From: Desmonostoc muscorum LEGE 12446
GTDB taxonomy: Bacteria; Cyanobacteriota; Cyanobacteriia; Cyanobacteriales; Nostocaceae
DNA length: 64,000 nucleotides
Direction: 5' to 3'
Assembly (NCBI RefSeq): GCF_015207005.2
Contig: NZ_JADEXS020000001.1
Span: 7,897,001-7,961,000 of the forward strand
Shown here piece by piece: positions 57,369 through 64,000 of this stretch. The notes below the pieces were generated by a model, which was not told where the DNA came from, did not search any database, and worked only from the letters and a program-made list of their open reading frames with translations. Both the position numbers and the translations under genes were made by a program. Numbering within the stretch: the first letter of the stretch is position 1; each line of letters opens with the position of its first letter.

Positions 57369-58621
57369 AACGTATTGAATTAGAAATTAAGGCATTATCT
57401 CCTTTAGCAATTTCTCGACAAAAACCAGGTGGTTCTATAAGTGAATGTGAAGATTATATTCCTGGTAGTGTAATTCGTGGAGCGATCGCAAGTCAAATTC
57501 TCAAACAATCAGGTAAGCAGTTTGATAATCTGAGTAACGATGGTGGCGATTTTCAGGAATTATTTTTAAGTGATACTCCTGCCATTTTTCAAAATGCTTA
57601 TCCATCAATAAAAATTAAAGGTAAGCTGATTCCCAAAGGGAGAATTGAAGAAATTAAAGTCTTACCTGCAACAGCACTCAGTTCTAAAAATAAATCTGGG
57701 TTTAAAACAGAAAAGAAAAATGGCGTATTTGACAGTTTGATTGACCGTTTTTGTGCAGAACATTATGGATTTAGTTATGAACCAAATTGCCCAGAAGAGA
57801 AAGGTGGAAGAGTTGAGCCATACACAGGTTTTTATAGTAAATATAATGCTAAATATTATAGTTTAAATCTTACAAAACGCTTATTGACACGAGTTGGTAT
57901 AAACCGAAAACTTGCAACTTCAGAAGAAGATATTTTATACAGTATTCAAGTAATTAACGAATCTCAAACAAGCAAGAAAAATGAAAAGCCTGTAATTTTC
58001 AAATCTGCAATTATCATTTCAGATAATAAAATTTTAGAAAAACTACAGCAATTCATTAATATTAATGGCTGTAATTTTCGTTTAGGTGGGTCAACTTCAC
58101 GTGGTTTAGGAAAAGTTGAAATTAGGGCGGAAGAATTAGAAATTAAACATAGTATAAAAGAAAAAATAGACACATTTACGAATCAACTACAAGTACGCTG
58201 GGATAAATGGTCTATTTTTGGCAACCCACTTCAAGAATTACCAAAAAATCGTACTTACTTTAGTTTAAATTTACAGTCTGATGCAATATTAACGGAAAAA
58301 TGGCAACGTAGTACTGTAATTTCCACACAAATGCTGCAAAATTTTACAGATGTTAATGATGAATCTCTACAACTCGAAGCAGCCTATAGCAGTTATGATT
58401 ACCGTTCAGGTTGGAATTCAGCTTGGGGATTGATGAAAGATATAGAATTAGTAACAAATAAAGGAGCAGTATATTTATTTAGTACCAAACAACCACAAAT
58501 TTGGTATGCAGCTTTAGCAGAATTAGAATTTAAAGGTGTTGGAGAACGTACTTGCGAAGGTTTTGGTCAAATTGAAGTTTGTAATGATTTCCATTTTGTA
58601 TTTCGTGAGGAAGCGGTATGA
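57365..58621 (+). CDS. csx10: Csx10, RAMP protein of type III-D (Cas5-like)
   Basis: A 418-residue protein with two RAMP units. It begins RIELEIKALSPLAISRQKPG and has YIPGSVIRGAIASQIL, the Csx10 signature, then glycine loops LGGSTSRGLGKVEI (about 239) and GVGERTCEGFGQIEV near the C-terminus. In III-D complexes Csx10 takes the Cas5 position that caps the crRNA 5' tag. GTG start at 57365 overlaps the preceding TGA. Its stop overlaps the next ATG. Confidence 0.88.
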   Translation: MKRIELEIKALSPLAISRQKPGGSISECEDYIPGSVIRGAIASQILKQSGKQFDNLSNDGGDFQELFLSDTPAIFQNAYPSIKIKGKLIPKGRIEEIKVLPATALSSKNKSGFKTEKKNGVFDSLIDRFCAEHYGFSYEPNCPEEKGGRVEPYTGFYSKYNAKYYSLNLTKRLLTRVGINRKLATSEEDILYSIQVINESQTSKKNEKPVIFKSAIIISDNKILEKLQQFININGCNFRLGGSTSRGLGKVEIRAEELEIKHSIKEKIDTFTNQLQVRWDKWSIFGNPLQELPKNRTYFSLNLQSDAILTEKWQRSTVISTQMLQNFTDVNDESLQLEAAYSSYDYRSGWNSAWGLMKDIELVTNKGAVYLFSTKQPQIWYAALAELEFKGVGERTCEGFGQIEVCNDFHFVFREEAV

Positions 58622-59040
58622 GTAATTTTTTAGAACAACAGAAACAACTTAAGATTCAAACTGGAATTCGTAAAGTAGAAGATGAAATTGTTGATGCGAT
58701 TGAACAAGCCTTAAAAGATAAAAATTCATATGGAGACTTAGAAGAGTCCCAATTTCGGAATTTAGTGCGTGTAGCAGATACTACAGAAAGTATCGCGGTA
58801 ATTAAAAATTTTTTACTTTACCAAGTAGGCCGAGATAAGAAATGGGGTAGAGGTCAAAATTCATTAGCCCAAAGAATTATTAATGATATCGATGACAAAA
58901 TTCACAATCTTGCTGAAAAAATTCAAATTGATGCAGAAGCTAATCAAGATGATTTCAAGCTTATTCGGATAGAATTAACTCGCCGCTACTTAGGTTATGG
59001 TGCACGTTATCTGGTTTATAAAAACAAAGGTGAATTTTAA
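58618..59040 (+). CDS. cas11: Small helical Cas11-like subunit
   Basis: A 140-residue, almost fully helical charged protein (QQKQLKIQTGIRKVEDEIVD; VIKNFLLYQVGRDKKWGRG; RRYLGYGARYLVYKNKG). Size, predicted fold and position directly after csx10 match the small subunit (Csm2/Cmr5-type) of type III complexes, which lines the inner filament. It overlaps csx10 by 4 bp (ATGA). Assignment is by context and shape, because Cas11 sequences are poorly conserved. Confidence 0.7.
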   Translation: MSNFLEQQKQLKIQTGIRKVEDEIVDAIEQALKDKNSYGDLEESQFRNLVRVADTTESIAVIKNFLLYQVGRDKKWGRGQNSLAQRIINDIDDKIHNLAEKIQIDAEANQDDFKLIRIELTRRYLGYGARYLVYKNKGEF

Positions 59041-59073
59041 CTTTTTCGTCAATTGTCTTAAGGAGAATTACTT

Positions 59074-60261
59074 ATGTATCGTAAGCCAAAACTGGTGATT
59101 TCTACTGTAGGTACAAGTTTACTTACTAATCAAGTTTATAAATTTTTAGAAGATGATATCGAACATTGGTTAACTAGACTAGAAGATGCAGCTAACTATA
59201 CTGATGATGAAATCAAACGTTATGAAGATATTTGGCAAACTGTCCAAGATTTGGAAGAAGTCGCCAGAAATATACTTAATAGTAATAATATTAGGGATGT
59301 TCGTAAAGCTAGCGCGGAATTAAACGGCATTTATGAATTGTATACAAATAAAAATGAGGAAGATAAATTAGACCATCACTATTTAATAACTGAAGCTAAA
59401 TTAGACCATCACTATTTAATAACTACAGAGACTGCACAAGGTAAAATAACTGCAAATTTAGTTAAAGAATATTTGACTAATAAAGTCGAATATGTAGATA
59501 TTTATACACCAGATCAACTTTCAACTGCAAGCACTAAAAATTTTCAGCAAGGAATTGATAACCTCATTGATTGGGTTCACCGCAAAGCAAAAAATGATTA
59601 TTACAATTACGATATTTACTTCAATTTAGTAGGCGGTTTTAAGGCTTTACAAGGATGTATGAATACAATCGGTATGTTTTATGCCGATAAAATTATTTAT
59701 GTTTTTGAAGGCAAATACTCAAAATTAATCACAATACCTCGTCTACCCATAAATGTAGATACAAATAAACTGAAAGACCACGCAGTTACCTTAGCTTTAC
59801 TTGATGCTGGCGCTGGCTTTTCACCAGATAAAACTGCAACTGTTCCAGAAGCATTGGTCGCAGAAAAAGATGGGACAATGAATATTTCTAACTGGGGAAA
59901 ACTTATTTGGAAACAGTGTGAACATGATTTTTTAATCCAAGAATTATTGGATTTTCCTAGAATCGATTATCAAAGCTCTTTCAGAGGAGATTATAAAAAA
60001 ATTACTGATTTAAATGATAGATTTTTACTACAAAAAACCATTGCTAAAGTTTCAAGATGGCTTGAAGAATCTAATGGGGATACTAGGGCTGTCGCCAAAC
60101 AGGTTGAGTATTATCCATATAAAGGAGCAAAAGATAAACAAGGAGTAGACCATTTTTATGTAGGTAAACAGTTCCGAGTGAGTTGCCAAAAACGCGGTGA
60201 TATATTAATGCTGCGACATTATGGAACTCATAAATATGTAGAAGGAAAAGAAACCACGTAA
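59074..60261 (+). CDS. CARF protein with possible RelE-like C-terminus (ancillary effector)
   Basis: A 395-residue protein. The N-terminal CARF part begins KLVISTVGTSLLTNQVY, and the second CARF motif is YFNLVGGFKALQGCM (about residue 187-201), of the APE2256/TIGR02619 group. CARF domains bind cyclic oligoadenylate. The C-terminal 60 residues (VGKQFRVSCQKRGDILMLRH, then YGTHKYVEG) resemble a RelE-type toxin fold, as in the CARF-RelE ribonuclease Cami1. The RelE reading is tentative. A 33-bp direct duplication (59364-59424) gives two copies of KLDHHYLIT. The strong site AAGGAG precedes it. Confidence 0.75.
   Translation: MYRKPKLVISTVGTSLLTNQVYKFLEDDIEHWLTRLEDAANYTDDEIKRYEDIWQTVQDLEEVARNILNSNNIRDVRKASAELNGIYELYTNKNEEDKLDHHYLITEAKLDHHYLITTETAQGKITANLVKEYLTNKVEYVDIYTPDQLSTASTKNFQQGIDNLIDWVHRKAKNDYYNYDIYFNLVGGFKALQGCMNTIGMFYADKIIYVFEGKYSKLITIPRLPINVDTNKLKDHAVTLALLDAGAGFSPDKTATVPEALVAEKDGTMNISNWGKLIWKQCEHDFLIQELLDFPRIDYQSSFRGDYKKITDLNDRFLLQKTIAKVSRWLEESNGDTRAVAKQVEYYPYKGAKDKQGVDHFYVGKQFRVSCQKRGDILMLRHYGTHKYVEGKETT
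59364..59424 (+). repeat. In-frame 33-bp tandem duplication
   Basis: The 28-bp stretch starting TAAATTAGACCATCACTATT occurs twice, at 59364 and 59397, without change, offset 33 bp. It repeats 11 codons (KLDHHYLIT plus two variable residues) inside the CARF gene, between the first and second CARF motifs. Identity at the DNA level shows it is recent. Confidence 0.93.
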
Positions 60262-60276
60262 TTGAAGCCAATAACT

Positions 60277-61158
60277 ATGTTTGACACATTCAAAAATCGC
60301 CTAGAAATCACAGGTAAACTCACCACAATCACAGCATTACGCATCAGTGCTGGACGTTCTAGTGAACCAATTGGCTCAGATTTACCCGTAATAAAAGATG
60401 CATTAGGTCATCCATTAATACCTGGTTCTAGCTTTAAAGGTGCAATGCGATCGCGCCTCGAAAGTTTCCTTAGAGGTATTGTAGGAAATAATCGCAAACT
60501 CGTGGCAAATCCAGCCATTGAAGATGAATGGTCAATTACATCCCAGGAAATGAAGCAGTTAAAAGATGCTTACGATGATGACCAAGCTTTGACAAGGGAA
60601 ATTATCAACCAAACTGATCTACCATCTCACCTCTTTGGTTCACCCTGGATTGCTAGCAAATTCCAAGTCAGAGATTTAACTGTAGTCCCTGATACCTGGT
60701 TTGGACAATACCAAGAAAGAGACGGTGTAGCCATAGACAGAGACACTGAAACAGCCGCAGATGGAAAACTCTACGACTTCCAGGTAGTTCCAGCGGCGAC
60801 ACAGTTTGAGTTTAAAGCTGTAGTCGAAAATGCAGAACCTTGGGAACTGGGACTGTTGATGATTGGCTTACACCAATTTGAAACTGAACAAATACCTCTG
60901 GGTGGAGGGCGATCGCGTGGCTTGGGTGTCGTTAAACTAGAAATTGACAAGATGTACTGGCTTGATGTCAACAACAAGCCAGAAAAATTACTCACATACC
61001 TCCAAGAATTGGTAAATAGCAATCCAGGTGAGAAACTACCAAGCTATCAAGATGTTAAAGAGTTAAGTTTGAAGCAAGATTGGACGAACTCGCTGATCAA
61101 TCATTTAAGAGAAAATAAAGCTAAGACTTATACAACCGAAGCAACACAAAATTCTTGA
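60277..61158 (+). CDS. Cas7-like RAMP protein (Csm3 type), second copy
   Basis: A 293-residue RAMP: RLEITGKLTTITALRISAGR, then GSDLPVIKDALGHPLIPGSS with the glycine motif FKGAMRSRLESFLRG, and a C-terminal loop LGGGRSRGLGVVKLE. Aspartates before the glycine motif could serve target RNA cleavage. ATG 60277 (MFDTFKNRLEI) is preferred over TTG 60262. It follows the CARF gene by 15 bp and belongs to the crRNA-binding backbone. Confidence 0.87.
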   Translation: MFDTFKNRLEITGKLTTITALRISAGRSSEPIGSDLPVIKDALGHPLIPGSSFKGAMRSRLESFLRGIVGNNRKLVANPAIEDEWSITSQEMKQLKDAYDDDQALTREIINQTDLPSHLFGSPWIASKFQVRDLTVVPDTWFGQYQERDGVAIDRDTETAADGKLYDFQVVPAATQFEFKAVVENAEPWELGLLMIGLHQFETEQIPLGGGRSRGLGVVKLEIDKMYWLDVNNKPEKLLTYLQELVNSNPGEKLPSYQDVKELSLKQDWTNSLINHLRENKAKTYTTEATQNS

Positions 61159-61168
61159 GGAGGTTAAT

Positions 61169-61789
61169 ATGGCTTTCAGCAGTTTCAAAACTATCGGTGA
61201 AGTCCTCAAAGCATTTCAAGTCACCTATACTGAAGCAAATTTTATCAGCGAACTTGCTTTTAGAGTTTCTGACTATTTCCGTGAAGATTTAGAACTAATG
61301 ATGCGGGATGCAGTTGTTGATAATTCGGAATTCGCTATCTGCGAAAATCTGATTTATCCCGTCATCAAAGAAATTTGGAAAACCTATCGTCATCATTTTA
61401 TTCTCTGGAGTCATCAATCATTAAATTATGATGAAAAATTATCAGGTTTTCCTGAATATATCTTAGCTAAACGCTCACCATTAGGAAAATTTGTCTTTGA
61501 CAAGCCATACTTCATTTTAGTAGAAGCAAAGCAAGATAACTTTGAAACAGGTTGGGCGCAATGTTTAGCAGAAATGATTGCAGCACAAAGATTAAATGGA
61601 GAATATCAAATAGTAATTTTTGGTATTGTTTCTAATGGCGATCGCTGGCAATTTGGCAAGCTAGAAGGCGAAATATTTACCAGAAATAGCACTTACTATA
61701 CCATCCAAGAAATCGATAAATTATTTGCTGCTGTGAATTTTGTATTTCAACAATGTGAATTACAACTGAATAATTTAGTTGCAGCCTAA
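61169..61789 (+). CDS. Unknown protein with PD-(D/E)XK-like motif, inside the cas operon
   Basis: A 206-residue protein with helical N-terminus (FISELAFRVSDYFREDLELM) and a conserved central strand pair FDKPYFILVEAKQDNFETGW, where D and E-x-K could be nuclease residues, then QCLAEMIAAQRLNGE and IVIFGIVSNGDRWQFGKLEG. Similar stand-alone proteins occur widely in Nostoc, so it may be a passenger. An AGGAGG site precedes the ATG and the spacing (10 bp after, 25 bp before the flanking RAMP genes) suits the operon. No known Cas family was recognised. Confidence 0.65.
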   Translation: MAFSSFKTIGEVLKAFQVTYTEANFISELAFRVSDYFREDLELMMRDAVVDNSEFAICENLIYPVIKEIWKTYRHHFILWSHQSLNYDEKLSGFPEYILAKRSPLGKFVFDKPYFILVEAKQDNFETGWAQCLAEMIAAQRLNGEYQIVIFGIVSNGDRWQFGKLEGEIFTRNSTYYTIQEIDKLFAAVNFVFQQCELQLNNLVAA

Positions 61790-61814
61790 CAAATTACCTG
61801 AAATAAATACATCC

Positions 61815-62747
61815 ATGCACAAAAGACTTGTAAACCATTGCACTATTGATTTAAGCATCATCCCAGATGGGCCAATTCTGATTAAATCGGGACGTGAAGG
61901 TGCAGACCCTACAAATCCTGATATGGAATTTGTCAGAACTTTTCATCGGGATGGTTGGTCAATTTATTTACCTGGAAGCAGCTTAAAAGGTGCGATTCGC
62001 GCCCATGCTGAAAGAATTGTCCGCACTGTTGGCGGTGATAATAATACCAAAAAACTCTGGGCTAGTGACCCGATGAAAGGTGATTACTTAGGTAAAAATT
62101 TAGCAAGTCACGAAATTTATCAACAATCTTCATTTACTGACCAAATTTTTGGTAATACCTCAATTGCAAGTCGCATTCGCATTGAAGATGCACATCCAGT
62201 TAATCTGACAGAATTGAAATTAGAAGAACGTAACGGTGTCGCCATTGACCGAGTATTTGGTTCTGTTGCAGTTGGCCCTTTCAATTATCAAGTTTGCACT
62301 GCGGGAGAATTTAGTACTAAAATTCACCTCAAAAATTTTACATTGGCGCAACTTGGTTTAATTGGTTTGGTACTGCGTGATTTAAATGATGGTTGGTTTG
62401 GGTTAGGTTTTGCAAAATCACGCGGTTTAGGTACGGTTCGAGTTCAATACAATAGCGCAGTTGTCCAGTATCCAGGATGTCAATTTGACTCTGAAACCAG
62501 AAAAATTCGCCAACTGGGACATTCACAGGAATGGGACTCAACTTTTCTACTGGGAGTAGGAGAGTTTTTATCCCAACAAGAAGCAGGAAAATATGGTTTT
62601 TCTAAACCAGATAATCAAGATTCTCCAATTCGTGCAGAGTCTATGGAATTAGATTTTGGTGTTCAACTTAAATGGGAAGGTGACACAGAATCTGGTGTAA
62701 AAGATTTATTTATGCGTTCAGTTCGTGCATGGAGTAAGGAGGTTTAA
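61815..62747 (+). CDS. Cas7-like RAMP protein, third copy
   Basis: A 310-residue RAMP: MHKRLVNHCTIDLSIIPDGP, an extended DPTNPDMEFVRTFHRDGW before the glycine motif LPGSSLKGAIRAHAERIVRT, and the C-terminal loop GFAKSRGLGTVRVQ. ATG 61815 is chosen since homology begins there; an in-frame ATG at 61779 would add 12 residues and overlap the preceding gene. It precedes the Csx19-like gene by 5 bp. Confidence 0.85.
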   Translation: MHKRLVNHCTIDLSIIPDGPILIKSGREGADPTNPDMEFVRTFHRDGWSIYLPGSSLKGAIRAHAERIVRTVGGDNNTKKLWASDPMKGDYLGKNLASHEIYQQSSFTDQIFGNTSIASRIRIEDAHPVNLTELKLEERNGVAIDRVFGSVAVGPFNYQVCTAGEFSTKIHLKNFTLAQLGLIGLVLRDLNDGWFGLGFAKSRGLGTVRVQYNSAVVQYPGCQFDSETRKIRQLGHSQEWDSTFLLGVGEFLSQQEAGKYGFSKPDNQDSPIRAESMELDFGVQLKWEGDTESGVKDLFMRSVRAWSKEV

Positions 62748-62752
62748 GCTGC

Positions 62753-63238
62753 ATGAAAGAAGAATTTATTCTGGGGTATGTATATCATAAGCAATTGGTA
62801 GCACATGATGAACTAAGTACTTTAATTAGTCACCCCTCTAACTCGCAAAGTTATTATTTTTTGCGTTATTCTCATGCTGTAAGTGGAATTTGTAGGAAAT
62901 TGCCTGATGAAAGAGGAGAAATTGAAGGACAGCTATTTAATTCGATATATGAAATTAGATGGAAAAAATACAAGTCAGGATATGAAGTTTTAATCCTCAG
63001 TAAAGAAGAATTTCAATTAGTAGGCTTTGACAAATTAACTGGTGATTGGAAAATTTGCGATCGCAATGCTTATTGGCATAACCCAGAAGAAACAAGATTT
63101 CCTAAAGGTTTCACTTTTAAAGGTGAAAATAATCAACCTATCAAGCCTGAAAGTATATCAGTAAAACAAAGATATTTCCAAGATTCTGCTACTGCAACTA
63201 TTCATTTTGTCGCCTTAACGGTTAACGAAAATGACTAA
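62753..63238 (+). CDS. csx19: Csx19-like protein (TIGR03984 type)
   Basis: A 161-residue protein without RAMP glycine loops: SHAVSGICRKLPDERGEIEG, FNSIYEIRWKKYKSGYEVLI and IHFVALTVNEND. The strand pattern around YEIRWKKY and the position among III-D RAMP genes agree with Csx19, a subunit known in III-D operons. Similarity is weak by eye. The next RAMP gene starts 8 bp before its stop. Confidence 0.55.
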   Translation: MKEEFILGYVYHKQLVAHDELSTLISHPSNSQSYYFLRYSHAVSGICRKLPDERGEIEGQLFNSIYEIRWKKYKSGYEVLILSKEEFQLVGFDKLTGDWKICDRNAYWHNPEETRFPKGFTFKGENNQPIKPESISVKQRYFQDSATATIHFVALTVNEND

Positions 63239-64000
63239 CACACCAAAACCTAAACCGCGAAAACCAGTACCTTCTCAGCCTCCATCCCGTGATGACTCTG
63301 GGGGAAGTAGCACACAAAAACCATATAAATTTGTTTCTTTTCCACAAGAACGCCCACGCTTAGAACATCCTGCTGGACACGATAAATTTGATAAAAATCG
63401 CCTGCACGGAACTTTGTTTTTAACACTTAAAGTGCAAACATCACTTCATGTTTCTACTGGTGTTGTTGTCCTTGGTAGCGATATTGCAACTCGTGTACCT
63501 TTAATTAAAACAATGGTACAAGGGCTTGATAAACATCTTCTAATTCAAGGAAGTTCTCTTAAAGGTTGCGTTCGTTCTGTATATGAAGCCATTACAAATA
63601 GTACCCTTGCAGTAGTCACTTCAAGATATCGGGATAAAATACCAAGCGAAAGATTACCATGTCGAAATAAGCAACAATTATGTCCTGCTAGTCAAGTATT
63701 TGGGGCTTTAGATTGGCAGGGATTAATTGAGTTTAATGATACGAAGTGTGAAAATATAGGTTTTAATACAGGGTTTATGCCTTCATTATATCGTCCCCGT
63801 CCTGAACCTGGCAGTGCATATTTTGACACCAGAGGAAAGGTTTCTGGACGTAAATTTTATTATCATACAATTCGTGCCATTGAGAAAGGCCAAAATCAAG
63901 GAATTGCAGTTCAACAAGCTGCAAAAGAATACACTTTTACTACTCAATTACAGTTTAAAAACCTGAAACCTGAAGAATTAGGAACACTCTTTGTTGTGCT
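63231..64000 (+). CDS. RAMP-superfamily protein, cut by the window edge
   Basis: ATG 63231 overlaps the Csx19-like stop codon and opens a frame through the end of the window (256 codons). The N-terminal 45 residues are proline-, serine- and basic-rich (KPKPRKPVPSQPPSRDDSGG), then the RAMP domain starts: GTLFLTLKVQTSLHVSTGVV and LIQGSSLKGCVRSVYEAI. The segment CRNKQQLCPASQVFGALDWQ is typical of large Cas7-type RAMPs (TIGR03986-like). The long disordered N-terminus is unusual. The C-terminus is outside. Confidence 0.8.
   Translation, partial: MTNTPKPKPRKPVPSQPPSRDDSGGSSTQKPYKFVSFPQERPRLEHPAGHDKFDKNRLHGTLFLTLKVQTSLHVSTGVVVLGSDIATRVPLIKTMVQGLDKHLLIQGSSLKGCVRSVYEAITNSTLAVVTSRYRDKIPSERLPCRNKQQLCPASQVFGALDWQGLIEFNDTKCENIGFNTGFMPSLYRPRPEPGSAYFDTRGKVSGRKFYYHTIRAIEKGQNQGIAVQQAAKEYTFTTQLQFKNLKPEELGTLFVV

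Overview
The window comes from a filamentous, heterocyst-type cyanobacterium (Nostoc/Anabaena group). Evidence: HIP1 octamers (GCGATCGC) occur throughout; the order purC-bamA-lpxC-fabZ-lpxA-lpxB is the one known in Anabaena; there is a sulfolipid operon (sqdB/sqdX), a CyaB1-type GAF-GAF-PAS adenylate cyclase, Ycf35 and Ycf46 homologues, a CpcS/CpeS-like bilin lyase, XisH/XisI proteins, and many Nostoc-style short tandem repeats and MITEs. All function calls are from reading sequence and remembered family features; no searches were run.

Layout. (1) 1-10.7 kb, minus strand: a BREX type 1 phage-defence cluster (brxB, brxC, pglX and the first 52 codons of pglZ). Two gene pairs on the opposite strand are embedded in it, a RHH/MazF toxin-antitoxin pair between brxC and pglX and xisH/xisI between pglX and pglZ. 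A MerR regulator follows, then a stretch that looks like decayed ends of a Tn7-like transposon beside tRNA-Val(GAC). No brxA is present upstream of brxB. (2) 10.8-12.2 kb: a cobalamin riboswitch reading into a small cysteine-rich metal-binding protein (DUF1636 type) and cobK. (3) 12.2-18.2 kb: accessory zone with an internally deleted IS remnant, a MITE, a large AT-rich putative outer-membrane protein, a small exported protein, a double-glycine-leader peptide gene and a structured repeat. (4) 18.2-24.4 kb, minus strand: pstS-pstC-pstA-pstB, with pstB split by a complete 936-bp IS (4-bp TATA duplication), then sbpA. (5) 24.8-45 kb: mostly core genes (bilin lyase, a C5 DNA methyltransferase, lpx/bam/purC cluster, adenylate cyclase, sulfolipid operon containing a DUF4291 gene, ycf46, ycf35). 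(6) 45-51.5 kb: accessory genes, namely a two-gene glycine-rich membrane module with a possible nuclease domain, a DUF488-DUF488-dual-OB module, a retropepsin-like protein with an overlapping leader ORF, and an HD hydrolase. (7) 51.5-64 kb: a type III (III-D-like) CRISPR-Cas effector locus running off the right edge.

The CRISPR locus is the richest part. A divergent wHTH-WYL regulator faces two csx3 genes, the second fused to a P-loop domain. These are followed by cas10 (GGDD kept, no HD domain seen), a Cas7-like gene, csx10, a small Cas11-like subunit, a CARF protein with a possible RelE-like C-terminus, further Cas7-like genes, a PD-(D/E)XK-like protein, a Csx19-like protein and a last RAMP cut by the window edge. 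Start and stop codons overlap through much of the run, indicating one operon. The likely logic is that target RNA binding makes Cas10 synthesise cyclic oligoadenylate, the CARF protein responds as effector, and Csx3 removes the signal. No array, cas1, cas2 or cas6 lies inside the window.
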